DNA of 64,000 bases, from NCBI RefSeq assembly GCF_019145195.1, contig NZ_JAHSTW010000006.1:186001-250000 (forward strand), written 5' to 3'. How positions within the stretch are numbered: position 1 is the first letter of the stretch; each line of letters begins with the position of its first letter. Origin of the DNA: Pseudomonas siliginis. Lineage in GTDB: Bacteria; Pseudomonadota; Gammaproteobacteria; Pseudomonadales; Pseudomonadaceae. A model generated the notes under the pieces. It did no database searches. It saw nothing but the letters and a program-made list of their open reading frames with translations, and was not told the origin of the DNA. Shown here piece after piece: positions 39,150-50,543 of the stretch. The position numbers and the translations under genes are program-made.

Positions 39150-39517
39150 GTGTTGAAATTTGTTGCCGCAAGCGGCGCTTTTGCATCCAGCGACTAGCCT
39201 GTAATGGTGCGGGTTGTAGCAGTCCCGCACCAGCAGTGTGCAGTTCGGTGACGCGGGCTGTTACAGGCTGGTTGCACGTCGTTTGTCGCTGCGGTTGCAA
39301 TGATGGCGCGTGCGGGTTGCGCCTGAAAAAACAAATGGTTTCACCTTCCGCGGTTTAGACGGTTGCACGCCCAATGAAAATGGGACCGAAACAGTCGAAA
39401 TAACAACAACGCAGCGACTTTTTGAAGAATAAAAAACCGATGGCACGGGCCTTGCTCTGAGCTTTGAGTGAAGTGAAGTCGCAGTGCCAACTAAAAAAAA
39501 CCTTGGAGCACCACCTC
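39150..39517 (+). other. Non-coding region upstream of braC with nested inverted repeat
   Basis: There is no plausible gene in these 368 bases. A short GCCG/CGGC hairpin follows amaA. At 39196-39269 an outer 9-bp stem (AGCCTGTAA with TTACAGGCT) encloses an adjacent 8-bp hairpin (GGTGCGGG, 39206-39213, with CCCGCACC, 39224-39231) and 29 unassigned bases. The stretch from 39370 to 39517 is A-rich and should hold the braC promoter and leader; I could not fix a -35/-10 pair. Confidence 0.55.
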
Positions 39518-40651
39518 ATGTCCCAGACGTTTTACAAGAAAGGCTTTCTGGCCCTCGCAGTCGCTACTGCGCTGGGTGTTTCTGCGTTTGCTCAAGCTGA
39601 TATCAAGATCGGTGTAGCGGGTCCTATGACCGGTGCCAACGCGGCATTCGGCGAGCAGTACATGAAGGGTGCACAGGCGGCGGCCGATGCGGTCAACGCG
39701 GCGGGTGGCGTCAACGGGGAAAAAATCGTCCTGGTCAAAGGCGACGACGCCTGCGAACCGAAGCAGGCAGTGACGGTCGCCAAGGACCTCACCAACCAGA
39801 AAGTCGCCGGCGTGGTCGGTCACTTCTGCTCCTCGTCGACCATTCCAGCCTCGGAAATCTACGACGAAGCCGGGATCATCGCGATCACTCCGGGCTCGAC
39901 CAACCCGCAAGTTACCGAACGCGGTCTCAGCGCCATGTTCCGTATGTGCGGACGTGACGACCAGCAAGGCATCGTTGCCGGCGACTACATCGTCGACATG
40001 CTCAAGGGCAAGAAAGTCGTCGTGCTGCACGACAAGGACACCTACGGCCAAGGCCTGGCGGACGCCACCAAGGCTCAGCTGGAAAAACGCGGCGTCAAGC
40101 CTGTGCTGTACGAAGGCCTGACCCGTGGCGAGAAAGACTTCAGCACCATCGTCACCAAGATCCGTGGCGCCGGCGCCGATGTCGTCTACTTCGGCGGCCT
40201 GCATCCGGAAGCCGGTCCACTGGTTCGCCAGCTGCGTGAACAAGGCCTGAAAGACGTCAAGTTCATGTCCGACGACGGCATCGTGACAGACGAGCTGGTG
40301 ACCACCGCTGGCGGCCCACAATTCACTGACGGCGTGCTGATGACTTTCGGCGCCGACCCGCGCCTGTTGCCTGAAAGCAAGACCGTAGTGGACGCGTTCC
40401 GCAAGGCCGGCACCGAGCCTGAAGGCTACACCCTGTACGCCTACGCCTCGGTTCAGACCCTGGCGGCAGCGTTCAACGGTGCGAAGAAAAACGACGGCGA
40501 AGCCGCTGCCAAGTGGCTGAAAGCCAACCCGGTGAAAACCGTGATGGGCGAGAAGACCTGGGACGCCAAAGGCGACCTGAAAGTCTCCGACTACGTGGTT
40601 TACCAGTGGGACAAGGACGGCAAATACCACCAGCTGGAAAAGCAGAAGTAA
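39518..40651 (+). CDS. braC: Branched-chain amino acid ABC transporter, binding protein
   Basis: This is the periplasmic binding protein for Leu/Ile/Val (and often Ala/Thr) import, of the BraC/LivK type. The 377-residue precursor has a Sec signal peptide ending at about residue 26 (VSAFAQA) and a mature start DIKIGVAGPMTGANAAFGEQ typical of the family. The fold is a type I periplasmic-binding protein with the conserved GHFCSSSTIPAS loop. The ATG at 39518 follows TGGAG; the longer frame has no ribosome site and would bury the signal peptide. It is the first gene of braCDEFG, with a gap of about 240 bases holding a REP variant and a hairpin before braD. Confidence 0.95.
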   Translation: MSQTFYKKGFLALAVATALGVSAFAQADIKIGVAGPMTGANAAFGEQYMKGAQAAADAVNAAGGVNGEKIVLVKGDDACEPKQAVTVAKDLTNQKVAGVVGHFCSSSTIPASEIYDEAGIIAITPGSTNPQVTERGLSAMFRMCGRDDQQGIVAGDYIVDMLKGKKVVVLHDKDTYGQGLADATKAQLEKRGVKPVLYEGLTRGEKDFSTIVTKIRGAGADVVYFGGLHPEAGPLVRQLREQGLKDVKFMSDDGIVTDELVTTAGGPQFTDGVLMTFGADPRLLPESKTVVDAFRKAGTEPEGYTLYAYASVQTLAAAFNGAKKNDGEAAAKWLKANPVKTVMGEKTWDAKGDLKVSDYVVYQWDKDGKYHQLEKQK

Positions 40652-40684
40652 GGGCTGAAGCGATCACTCGGCTCACTTGAAACC

Positions 40685-40777
40685 CTGTGGGAGCGGGCTT
40701 GCCCGCGATGGCGTCAGGTCAATCGACACACGAGTTGGCTGATCCACCGCTATCGCTGGCAAGCCAGCTCCCACAGG
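40685..40777. repeat. Inverted repeat of the GAGCGGGCTTGCCCGC type
   Basis: CTGTGGGAGCGGGCTTGCCC and the inverted GGCAAGCCAGCTCCCACAG lie about 46 bases apart. The core differs from the main REP family (GGGCTTGCCCGC instead of GAGCCTGCTCGC). Confidence 0.85.
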
Positions 40778-40843
40778 ATTCAGTGGCGATCGGGCTGATC
40801 ACGCTCCGACATTGCTCCGACGTACATCTGTATTTTTCCTAGA

Positions 40844-40873
40844 AGAACCGCGCGTCATGGGCGCGCAGGTTCT
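40844..40873 (+). other. Hairpin in the braD leader
   Basis: AGAACC-GCGCG pairs with CGCGC-A-GGTTCT around TCATGGG, with one bulge. It ends 20 bases before the braD ATG and has no T tract. It may set the ratio of abundant BraC to the permease genes; that role is inference. Confidence 0.5.
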
Positions 40874-40892
40874 CACTGCGTGAGATTGCGTT

Positions 40893-41807
<915 letters not shown>

Positions 41808-41810
41808 GCG

Positions 41811-43112
41811 ATGTCTGCAACCACTGAAAAATCCATCGATATCAAAAAAAGTCTGGTCGAGGCGATTCTTGCCGGCCTGATCGCGCTGATCGTGTTCGGG
41901 CCGATTGTCGGCGTGGTCCTCGACGGCTACAGCTTCAACCTCGAAGCAACCCGCGTGGCGTGGATCATTGCCATCGTCATGGCCGGGCGCTTTGCCCTCA
42001 GCCTGTTCCTGCAAACACCCAAAGGCCTGAAGATCCTCGACGGGTTCGAGAGCAGCGGTTCCGGCGTGCACGTGCTGCCGGCGGACCACAAATCACGGCT
42101 GCGCTGGATCATCCCGCTGATTATCGTGCTGGCGATCATCGTGCCGTTTGTTTCCAACTCCTATCTGCTGGGCGTGGTCATCCTCGGTTTGATCTACGTG
42201 CTGCTGGGGCTGGGGCTGAACATTGTGGTCGGTCTGGCCGGGCTGCTCGATCTCGGTTACGTGGCGTTTTACGCCATCGGCGCCTACGGTCTGGCACTGG
42301 GTTATCAATATCTGGGTCTGGGTTTCTGGACCGTGCTGCCGCTGGCGGCGATCACCGCAGGCCTGGCTGGCTGCATTCTCGGTTTCCCGGTGTTGCGTCT
42401 GCACGGTGACTATCTGGCGATCGTGACCCTGGGCTTCGGCGAAATCATTCGTCTGGTGCTCAACAACTGGCTGTCGCTGACTGGCGGCCCGAACGGCATG
42501 CCGGCGCCACTGCCGACGTTCTTCGGTCTGGAGTTCGGCAAGCGGGCGAAGGATGGCGGGGTGCCGTTTCACGAGTTCTTCGGCCTGACCTACAACCCGG
42601 ACGTGAAGTATTACTTCATCTACGCGGTGCTGTTCCTGGTGGTGCTGGCGGTGCTGTACGTCAAGCATCGGCTGGTGAAGATGCCGGTCGGTCGCGCCTG
42701 GGAAGCCCTGCGTGAAGATGAAATCGCCTGCCGTTCGATGGGCCTCAACCACGTACTGGTCAAGCTCTCGGCGTTCACCATCGGTGCGTCGACGGCGGGT
42801 CTGGCCGGGGTGTTCTTCGCCACCTATCAAGGCTTCGTCAACCCGACCTCGTTCACCTTCTTCGAATCGGCGCTGATCCTCGCCATCGTCGTGCTCGGCG
42901 GCATGGGCTCGACCATCGGCGTGGTCATCGCCGCATTCGTGCTCACCGTCGCCCCGGAACTGCTGCGTGGCTTCGCTGAATACCGCGTGCTGCTGTTCGG
43001 CATCCTGATGGTGTTGATGATGATCTGGCGACCACGCGGGCTGATCCGCATCAGCCGCACTGGGGTCAAACCACGCAAAGGTGCCATTCACTACGAGAGG
43101 ACTGCGCCATGA
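41811..43112 (+). CDS. braE: Branched-chain amino acid ABC transporter, permease
   Basis: This LivM-type permease of 433 residues pairs with BraD. An N-terminal extension with two hydrophobic segments (DUF3382-like, as in LivM) precedes the core. The core contains GLNIVVGLAGLLDLGYVAFYAIGAY and the ATPase-contact loop GRAWEALREDEIACRSMGLN. AAGGTG precedes the ATG. The end overlaps braF by four bases (ATGA). Confidence 0.95.
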   Translation: MSATTEKSIDIKKSLVEAILAGLIALIVFGPIVGVVLDGYSFNLEATRVAWIIAIVMAGRFALSLFLQTPKGLKILDGFESSGSGVHVLPADHKSRLRWIIPLIIVLAIIVPFVSNSYLLGVVILGLIYVLLGLGLNIVVGLAGLLDLGYVAFYAIGAYGLALGYQYLGLGFWTVLPLAAITAGLAGCILGFPVLRLHGDYLAIVTLGFGEIIRLVLNNWLSLTGGPNGMPAPLPTFFGLEFGKRAKDGGVPFHEFFGLTYNPDVKYYFIYAVLFLVVLAVLYVKHRLVKMPVGRAWEALREDEIACRSMGLNHVLVKLSAFTIGASTAGLAGVFFATYQGFVNPTSFTFFESALILAIVVLGGMGSTIGVVIAAFVLTVAPELLRGFAEYRVLLFGILMVLMMIWRPRGLIRISRTGVKPRKGAIHYERTAP

Positions 43113-43981
43113 GTGAAGTCGTACTCTCTGTTGAAAAACTGATGATGCATTTCGGTGGCATCAAGGCTTTGAGCGATGTCAGCCTGAAGGTCAAACGCAA
43201 TTCGATCTTCGCCCTGATCGGCCCCAACGGTGCTGGCAAGACCACGGTGTTCAACTGCCTGACCGGTTTCTACAAGGCCACGGGCGGCAAGATCGAACTC
43301 AATGTGCGTGGCCAGCAGACGAACGTCATCCAGTTGCTGGGCGAGTCATTCAAACCGACCGATTTCGTCTCGCCGAAATCCTTCCTCAGCCGCATGTACT
43401 ACAAAATGTTCGGCGGTACTCATCTGGTGAACCGTGCCGGTCTCGCCCGGACGTTCCAGAACATTCGCCTGTTCAAGGAAATGTCGGTGCTGGAAAACCT
43501 GCTGGTGGCGCAGCACATGTGGGTCAACCGCAACATGCTCGCCGGCATTCTCAACACCAAGGGCTATCGCAAGGCCGAGAGCGATGCGTTGGATGTCGCG
43601 TTCTACTGGCTGGAAGTGGTCGATCTGGTCGACTGCGCCAACCGTCTGGCCGGTGAACTCTCGTACGGCCAACAACGCCGTCTGGAGATCGCTCGGGCCA
43701 TGTGCACGCGGCCGCAGATCATCTGCCTCGACGAACCGGCCGCCGGCCTCAATCCTCAGGAAACCGAAGCGCTCAGCGCGATGATCCGGCTGCTGCGTGA
43801 CGAGCACGATCTGACCGTGGTGCTGATCGAACACGACATGGGCATGGTCATGAGCATTTCCGATCACATCGTGGTTCTCGACCACGGCATCGTCATCGCC
43901 GAAGGCGGGCCGGAAGCGATCCGCAACGATCCGAAAGTGATCGCGGCCTATCTGGGCGCCGACGAAGAGGAGCTGGTATGA
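43109..43981 (+). CDS. braF: Branched-chain amino acid ABC transporter, ATPase
   Basis: This is the LivG-type ATPase, 290 residues. Walker A is GPNGAGKTTVF. The signature motif is ELSYGQQRRLEIARAM, Walker B is IICLDEPAAGLN, and the switch His is in IEHDM. The insertion between Walker A and the signature (containing GLARTFQNIRLFKEM) is typical of the LivG/BraF family. It is overlapped at both ends by ATGA junctions with braE and braG, so the whole set is translationally coupled. Confidence 0.96.
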   Translation: MSEVVLSVEKLMMHFGGIKALSDVSLKVKRNSIFALIGPNGAGKTTVFNCLTGFYKATGGKIELNVRGQQTNVIQLLGESFKPTDFVSPKSFLSRMYYKMFGGTHLVNRAGLARTFQNIRLFKEMSVLENLLVAQHMWVNRNMLAGILNTKGYRKAESDALDVAFYWLEVVDLVDCANRLAGELSYGQQRRLEIARAMCTRPQIICLDEPAAGLNPQETEALSAMIRLLRDEHDLTVVLIEHDMGMVMSISDHIVVLDHGIVIAEGGPEAIRNDPKVIAAYLGADEEELV

Positions 43982-44694
43982 GTCAACCGATCCTCGAACT
44001 ACGCAATCTGGACGTGTTCTACGGCCCCATCCAGGCGCTCAAAGGCGTATCCCTGCAGATCAACGAAGGCGAGACCGTCAGCCTGATCGGCTCCAACGGC
44101 GCCGGCAAGTCGACCTTGCTGATGTCGATCTTCGGCCAGCCGAGAGCGGCGGGCGGGCAGATTCTCTATCAGGGCGTCGACATCACGCAGAAGTCCTCGC
44201 ACTACATCGCCTCCAACGGCATCGCGCAGTCGCCGGAAGGGCGGCGGGTGTTCCCCGACATGACCGTCGAGGAGAACCTGCTGATGGGCACCATCCCGAT
44301 TGGCGACAAGTACGCCAAAGAGGACATGCAGCGCATGTTCGAATTGTTCCCACGGCTTGAAGAGCGGCGCAATCAACGGGCGATGACCATGTCTGGCGGT
44401 GAACAGCAGATGCTCGCCATCGCCCGTGCGCTGATGAGCCGGCCGAAGCTGTTGCTGCTCGATGAGCCGAGCCTGGGTCTGGCACCGATCGTGGTGAAGC
44501 AGATTTTCGCCACGCTGCGCGAGCTGGCGAAAACCGGGATGACGATTTTCCTCGTCGAGCAGAACGCCAACCATGCGCTGAAGCTGTCGGACCGGGCGTA
44601 TGTGATGGTCAACGGCGAAATCCGTCTGACCGGCACCGGTAAAGAGCTTTTGGTGAATGAGGAGGTGCGTAACGCCTATCTGGGCGGGCACTGA
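43978..44694 (+). CDS. braG: Branched-chain amino acid ABC transporter, ATPase
   Basis: This is the LivF-type ATPase, 238 residues. Walker A is GSNGAGKSTLL. The signature is MSGGEQQMLAIARALMSRP, Walker B is LLLLDEPSLGLAP, and VEQNAN is the switch region. The motif QSPEGRRVFPDMTVEENL is characteristic of LivF. It is the last gene of the operon and is followed by a strong terminator. Confidence 0.96.
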   Translation: MSQPILELRNLDVFYGPIQALKGVSLQINEGETVSLIGSNGAGKSTLLMSIFGQPRAAGGQILYQGVDITQKSSHYIASNGIAQSPEGRRVFPDMTVEENLLMGTIPIGDKYAKEDMQRMFELFPRLEERRNQRAMTMSGGEQQMLAIARALMSRPKLLLLDEPSLGLAPIVVKQIFATLRELAKTGMTIFLVEQNANHALKLSDRAYVMVNGEIRLTGTGKELLVNEEVRNAYLGGH

Positions 44695-44714
44695 TTCTTC
44701 TCGCGGTTGTACAC

Positions 44715-44747
44715 AGCCCCGGCGACGAGAGTCCCGGGGCTTTTTTA
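44715..44747 (+). terminator. Terminator of the bra operon
   Basis: AGCCCCGG pairs with CCGGGGCT around an 11-base loop, followed by TTTTT. Confidence 0.9.
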
Positions 44748-44865
44748 TTTTTTGGAATCCACCACAGGTAAGTTGGCTAATTCCCAAAATTGTGGAAAAC
44801 AAATTCCCCAAGCTGCCAAAGCGCGACATATAGACGCTGCAAATGGCTGTTTTTCCACAGTTTTG

Positions 44866-44926
44866 ACTTGTCCCCGGTTACTGTGGAGCTGGCTGTGAAT
44901 AACGTGGGTGTATATGGTTGCAGGCC
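44866..44926 (+). repeat. 61-bp direct repeat, copy A
   Basis: It begins ACTTGTCCCCGG, includes CTGTGGAG and TGTGAATAAC, and ends ATGGTTGCAGGCC. It matches copy B at 49 of 61 positions without gaps by hand alignment. Confidence 0.8.
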
Positions 44927-45240
44927 TTGTAAAACGTGGCCTCCAGGCTTGTGATTATTTTTTGATCAGTCAATTTCAGGCAGGCGTGAGGCGCCATTGT
45001 CAACCTTTTTATAGCGAATCCAGGTCGGGTAGTTTCTTGTGTAAAAGCCTGTGGATAAGTCTGTGACTAAACTCTGGAAAGACCTCGCGGAGCGCCGTAA
45101 TTGCTGGCCTCGCGCAATCACCCGGTGACACCGCCCGTCGTGCAAAATGCCCTGTCCCGCACATCCCCCGCATCACGGTCAAGCAAAAAACTTTCCATTT
45201 CGCCCGCAAAGCCTTGTGTGGCGCGGCTTTGCGCGTTTGC

Positions 45241-46204
<964 letters not shown>

Positions 46205-46220
46205 TACCGCGCTGAGGCCA

Positions 46221-46234
46221 TTCGCGAGCAGGCA
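46221..46234. repeat. Truncated REP remnant
   Basis: Only TTCGCGAGCAGG remains of a REP unit; the sequence then diverges. Confidence 0.6.
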
Positions 46235-46313
46235 AAACAGGACGATAAGCTAAACTCCGCACTCAACCAGCCCACTGCATTCGGCGGTGTGCAAGGTCTC
46301 ATGAGGAGTTCAA

Positions 46314-47219
46314 GTGAGTAACCGAGGTGAGCAGGCACTGCTCAAACAGTCGACGCTGCTGATGCTGGCGGTGTCGATTGCCGGGATCGTCACCGGTTTT
46401 GTTTCAGGTTCGCAATCCATCCTGTTCGATGGCTTTTTTTCGCTGATCGCGACATTCATCAAAATTCTGATGCTGATCACCGCCCGGCTGATTGCCAAGC
46501 AAAGCAATCAGCGTTTCCAGTTCGGCTTCTGGCATCTGGAGCCGATGGTGCTGCTGATCGAAGGCAGCTTCCTGCTGTTGATCGCGATCTATGCGTTTCT
46601 CAACGGTGTGTTCGGCATCATCAATGGTGGCCGTGATATCGAGTTGGGTCTGGTGATCGTCTACGCGGCGGTATTCACCGTCGTCGAGTTCGCCTACTTC
46701 TTCTACGTGCGTCAGCGTAATCGCACGCTCAAATCCAGCCTGATCCAGTTCGACAACATCAGTTGGCTGGTCGACGCGATGCTCTCGGTGGGGTTGTTGA
46801 TCAGTTTCCTCGCCGCGCTGCTGCTCAAGTCCCAGGGCTATGGCGAGTGGGCGGTGTATGTCGACCCGCTGATCCTGATCGTGCTGGCGCTGACCATGCT
46901 GCCCCCGGCGTTGAAGATCCTCGGCCCGGCATTGCGTGATGTGCTGGGAATCGCCCCGGATACTCTGGATGAGCAGGTCAGGCAGGTCATGGAGGTGGCG
47001 AAGGTCGAGCATGGTTTCGACGATTACGTGTCCTACGTGCAAAAGCACGGTCGGGCGCGGTTCATCGAAATTCATGTGGTGTTGCCGGCGGATTATCCGC
47101 TGCGCAATGTCGCGCAGCTGGACGCGCTACGTGAGCAGATATCGGCGCAGTTGGGCGAGCCGGATGCGGCGCGCTGGTTGACGATCAGCTTCACCGGGGA
47201 CAAAAAGTGGATTGCCTGA
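46314..47219 (+). CDS. Cation diffusion facilitator family transporter
   Basis: This 301-residue inner-membrane protein has about six hydrophobic segments and a cytoplasmic C-terminal domain, as in CDF metal/proton antiporters. Metal-site candidates are Asp in SILFDGFFSLI (TM2) and the Asp pair in FDNISWLVDAML (TM5). The usual HxxxD of zinc transporters is not obvious, so the metal is unclear. The start is GTG 46314 with AGGAG 6 bases upstream. It appears monocistronic and is followed by a REP pair. Confidence 0.85.
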   Translation: MSNRGEQALLKQSTLLMLAVSIAGIVTGFVSGSQSILFDGFFSLIATFIKILMLITARLIAKQSNQRFQFGFWHLEPMVLLIEGSFLLLIAIYAFLNGVFGIINGGRDIELGLVIVYAAVFTVVEFAYFFYVRQRNRTLKSSLIQFDNISWLVDAMLSVGLLISFLAALLLKSQGYGEWAVYVDPLILIVLALTMLPPALKILGPALRDVLGIAPDTLDEQVRQVMEVAKVEHGFDDYVSYVQKHGRARFIEIHVVLPADYPLRNVAQLDALREQISAQLGEPDAARWLTISFTGDKKWIA

Positions 47220-47236
47220 TGACCGCGTAACGGCCA

Positions 47237-47302
47237 TTCGCGAGCAGGCTCGCTCCCACAGGAGAATGCATTCCAAAATGTGGGAGCGAGCCTGCTCGCG
47301 AA
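47237..47302. repeat. Inverted REP pair (REPIN-like)
   Basis: Two GAGCGAGCCTGCTCGC-type units face each other between the convergent CDF and isomerase genes. Confidence 0.9.
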
Positions 47303-47315
47303 AGCAATTGTTCGG

Positions 47316-48449
47316 TCAACGCAGATATTCAGCCAAACCGTGATAACAAGTCGCCAAATGATAAGGCGTGGTCGAAGGCATGTCCTTGCGACTGACCTCT
47401 CCATTCTCATCGCGACACTCATGCCAGCCGCCGGCATGCAGAAACCGCTGCTGCAACGCCTGCAACTGGCGCAGTACTACCGCTTCGCTGTCCGCCCGCA
47501 AGGTCAGCGCGCGCAGGTATTCGGCCTGAGCCCAGATCCGTTGGGTGGAATCCCTGGGCCGACCATTACTTTCCAGATCAAGCATCGCCCGCACCGCGCC
47601 GCAGGACTCCAGCACGCCATACTGCTCGGTAAAAGCAAACGCCCGATCCAGCGCCCGGTGCAGTTTCGAATCGCGCAACAGCGCCGACGATTCGAGCAGG
47701 AAATACCATTCGAACTGGTGTCCCGGCTCGTACCAGTTATCCACAGCACCCAGCGGCTTCTCCATCAACACGCCGTATTGCGGATCGACGAACTGCTTGT
47801 GCATGGCTGTGCATAACTCAAGCAGGGCCTTCTGCGTTTGCGGGTCTTCACGCACGGCGAGGGTCGCCAGAAAAGCTTCGGCCAGATGCATCAGCGGATT
47901 TTGCAGTGGCCCGGTTTGCAGGGTGAGCCAATCACGCTCAAGGCAGGCTTCGTACAAACCGTCGCCGGTGGCGAATCGGCGGCCAATGATTTCCAGCGCG
48001 GCGTTCAATGTCGACTCGGCCAGCGAATCCCGGGACTTGTCCCAGTAATGCGCGCAGGCGAACAGGATGAAGGCGTGGGTGTAGAGATCCTTGCGCTGGT
48101 CCAGCGGCTTGCCTTGCGCATCGATGCTGTAAAACCAGCCGCCGTGCTCGGCATCATGGAAATGCCGTTGCAGCGAACGGAACAACGCGGCGGCGCGGAC
48201 TTCGGCGTTATCCACAACCCCGATCAGGCTGGAGAACAGATACAGCTGCCGTGCGCAGGCCATCGCCCGATAGCGCTGCACTGGCAACGGCTGGTGTGTA
48301 GCGTCCAGCGCCTCATAGGGCAACGCCATGTCGGCATTCCAGCCCGGGCCTTGCCACAGCGGCACGATCACGTCGAGGAAGTGCTGCTGCACTTGGCCAA
48401 ACAGGGCGGTCAATTCGGGCAGGGCGGTGGAGCGGGAAGCGTGGGGCAT
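47316..48449 (-). CDS. AGE-family sugar epimerase/isomerase
   Basis: This 377-residue (alpha/alpha)6-barrel protein belongs to the N-acylglucosamine 2-epimerase family. It has conserved catalytic-barrel segments (KDLYTHAFILFACAHYWDKS, YEPGHQFEWYFLL and the C-terminal MPSTTPYHLATCYHGLAEYL). The His residues in GHQFEW and near TPYH are the expected acid/base residues. In bacteria, members close to this length are mannose or aldose-ketose isomerases (YihS-like) more often than N-acylglucosamine epimerases. The substrate cannot be fixed from sequence. It is a single gene between REP pairs. Confidence 0.85.
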   Translation of the reverse strand: MPHASRSTALPELTALFGQVQQHFLDVIVPLWQGPGWNADMALPYEALDATHQPLPVQRYRAMACARQLYLFSSLIGVVDNAEVRAAALFRSLQRHFHDAEHGGWFYSIDAQGKPLDQRKDLYTHAFILFACAHYWDKSRDSLAESTLNAALEIIGRRFATGDGLYEACLERDWLTLQTGPLQNPLMHLAEAFLATLAVREDPQTQKALLELCTAMHKQFVDPQYGVLMEKPLGAVDNWYEPGHQFEWYFLLESSALLRDSKLHRALDRAFAFTEQYGVLESCGAVRAMLDLESNGRPRDSTQRIWAQAEYLRALTLRADSEAVVLRQLQALQQRFLHAGGWHECRDENGEVSRKDMPSTTPYHLATCYHGLAEYLR

Positions 48450-48533
48450 GGGCGGGCGTCACGGGCTGGGGCGATTGCGCGACATGGTAGCAGAGAGCAC
48501 TGCTTGAGAGAGGCGGTGTCTGTCAGGCCGTCC

Positions 48534-48606
48534 TTCGCGAGCAGGCTCGCTCCCACAGTGGATTTGCAGCGTACACAAAACCTGTGGGAGCGAGCCTGCT
48601 CGCGAA
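48534..48606. repeat. Inverted REP pair (REPIN-like)
   Basis: Two GAGCGAGCCTGCTCGC-type units face each other about 25 bases apart. They lie between ureJ and the isomerase gene, just after the ureJ stop. Confidence 0.9.
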
Positions 48607-48630
48607 GAGGCCAGTTCAGGCAATAAAAAA

Positions 48631-49203
48631 TCAGCCTGCGAGCAACCACACCCCGGTCGCCGCCGAAGCCGCACCCGCCAACCGCACCAGCGGCGCCGCT
48701 GCCTGCGGAAGAACTCGCACCACGCCATAACCGAGTGCATGCAACACCGCCGTCGCGGCCACAAACCCGGCCGCATACGCCCACGGGCTGCTCATGTCCG
48801 GCAGCTCCAGTCCATGCGCCACGCCATGGAACAGCGCAAACAGCGCCGTCGCTGCCACCGCCATCACCAGCGGCGGGCGCACCGCCAGTGCCACGGCCAG
48901 GCCCAGCGCCAAGACCGAGGCGGCAATCCCGCTTTCCAGCGCCGGCAACTCCAGCCCTTCAAAACCGAGCAGGCCGCCCAGCAGCATGGTGCCGACAAAC
49001 GTGCACGGCAGCGCCCAGCGCGCCACGCCTTGTTGCTGCGCCGCCCACAAACCAACGGCGAGCATTGCCAGCAAGTGGTCGAGCCCGCCGATCGGGTGGC
49101 TGATGCCCGCGACGAGGCCGCTGTCGCCATGCCCAGGGTGCGCGAAGGCCAGTGCCGGTGTCAGCAGCAGCGCCACGGCGCCAAGAATGCGTTTGAGTGT
49201 CAT
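48631..49203 (-). CDS. ureJ: HupE/UreJ family nickel transporter-like protein
   Basis: This 190-residue membrane protein has an N-terminal signal-like segment and about six hydrophobic helices. The HPGHGDSG and HPIGGLDHLLAMLAVG motifs are the HupE/UreJ metal-binding signature, and HGVAHGLELP is a second His motif. It probably supplies nickel for urease maturation. AAGGAAG lies upstream of the ATG. It is the last gene of ureE-F-G-J, 27 bases after ureG. Confidence 0.9.
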   Translation of the reverse strand: MTLKRILGAVALLLTPALAFAHPGHGDSGLVAGISHPIGGLDHLLAMLAVGLWAAQQQGVARWALPCTFVGTMLLGGLLGFEGLELPALESGIAASVLALGLAVALAVRPPLVMAVAATALFALFHGVAHGLELPDMSSPWAYAAGFVAATAVLHALGYGVVRVLPQAAAPLVRLAGAASAATGVWLLAG

Positions 49204-49230
49204 GGATAAGCTTCCTTGTTGATAAGTGGT

Positions 49231-49845
49231 TCAGGCGGCGCTCAGCAGGCCCTGGCGTTCGATGAAGGCGATGATTTCTTCAAGGCCCTGACCGGTTTTC
49301 TGGTTGCTGAAAACGAACGGCTTGCCGTTGCGCATGCGTTTGGTGTCGCTGTCCATCATTTCCAGCGAGGCGCCCACCAGTGGCGCGAGGTCGATCTTGT
49401 TGATCACCAGCAGGTCGGACTTGCAGATCCCCGGGCCGCCCTTGCGCGGCAGCTTGTCGCCGGCGGAGACGTCGATCACGTAGATGGTCAGATCCGACAG
49501 CTCCGGGCTGAAGGTCGCCGAGAGGTTGTCGCCGCCGGACTCCACCAGAATCAGATCCAGCCCGGGAAAGCGCCGGTTCAGTTGATCGACCGCTTCGAGG
49601 TTGATCGAGGCGTCTTCACGGATCGCCGTGTGCGGGCAGCCGCCGGTTTCCACGCCGATGATCCGCTCCGGCGCGAGGGCTTCGTTGCGTACCAGGAAAT
49701 CGGCGTCTTCGCGGGTGTAGATATCGTTGGTGACCACGGCGAGGTTGTAACGCTCACGCAGGGCCAAGCACAGGGCCAGGGTCAACGCGGTCTTGCCGGA
49801 CCCGACCGGGCCGCCGATGCCGACGCGCAGAGGTTGTGTATCCAT
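49231..49845 (-). CDS. ureG: Urease accessory GTPase UreG
   Basis: UreG is a SIMIBI-class GTPase that drives nickel insertion into urease with UreE, UreF and UreD. With the ATG at 49845 the protein has 204 residues, the family length. The P-loop is [28 protein letters not shown] includes the nickel-binding Cys-Pro-His, and VINKIDLAP is the guanine-specificity motif. TGGAG lies 6-7 bases before the start; the frame continues upstream into ureF and is not coding there. Confidence 0.96.
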   Translation of the reverse strand: MDTQPLRVGIGGPVGSGKTALTLALCLALRERYNLAVVTNDIYTREDADFLVRNEALAPERIIGVETGGCPHTAIREDASINLEAVDQLNRRFPGLDLILVESGGDNLSATFSPELSDLTIYVIDVSAGDKLPRKGGPGICKSDLLVINKIDLAPLVGASLEMMDSDTKRMRNGKPFVFSNQKTGQGLEEIIAFIERQGLLSAA

Positions 49846-49868
49846 TTCATTCTCCAAAATAAACAGCC

Positions 49869-50543
49869 CTAAGAGCGGAAGAGACGGCTGTACTGGCGCT
49901 CGTGGGCCATGCACGCCAGGGACAGGCCAAAGGCGGCGCTGCCGATGTGTTCGGGATTTATGCGGGTTGCATCGTGCTGCGCCTGTTGCAGCAGCGGCAG
50001 CAGTTCGCTGGTCAGGCGCTGGGCGGCTTGCTGGCCCAGCGGCAGGGTTTTCATCAACACGGCGAGCTGGTTTTCCAGCCAGCTCCACAGCCACGCGGCA
50101 AGAGCGTCCTGCGGGCTGATGCCCCAGGCGCGTGCCGCCAGTGCCCAGCACAGGGCGAGATGCGGTTCTGTGGTCTGTTCAAGAAAGTCGCGGGCGGGCG
50201 CATCGAGTTCCGGCAAACCGTTCAACAACTGCTGCAGGGAGTAGCCCATCTGCCGGCTCTCCAGATGCAGCTCACGGGTTTCGCGACTGGCGCGGTGGCT
50301 CTCGCAGAGTTGTCGTAATTCGGCCCAGTTTTCATTTGCTGCGGCTTGGCAATGCGCCAACAGCAGCGGCGCTTCGAAGCGGGCGAGATTGAGCAGCAGT
50401 TGATCGCTGATCCAGCGGCGGGCGGCGTCAGGGTTGTGGACCCGGCCGTTATCCACCGCCATTTCCAGACCCTGGGAATAGCTGTAGCCGCCAATCGGCA
50501 GTTGCGGACTGGCCAGACGCAGCAGCGCCCAGGCCGGATTCAC
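49869..50543 (-). CDS. ureF: Urease accessory protein UreF
   Basis: UreF is the helical scaffold between UreG and the urease apoprotein. The 224-residue protein has the family start [21 protein letters not shown] and the conserved C-terminal segment ([20 protein letters not shown]). The start is GTG at 50543, inside a GTGA overlap with the ureE stop, so translation is coupled. Confidence 0.94.
   Translation of the reverse strand: MNPAWALLRLASPQLPIGGYSYSQGLEMAVDNGRVHNPDAARRWISDQLLLNLARFEAPLLLAHCQAAANENWAELRQLCESHRASRETRELHLESRQMGYSLQQLLNGLPELDAPARDFLEQTTEPHLALCWALAARAWGISPQDALAAWLWSWLENQLAVLMKTLPLGQQAAQRLTSELLPLLQQAQHDATRINPEHIGSAAFGLSLACMAHERQYSRLFRS

Noticed and set aside
39196..39269. Integron attC site
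   Set aside because: The nested stems resemble attC geometry, but the core sites (RYYYAAC / GTTRRRY) are absent and no integrase is nearby.
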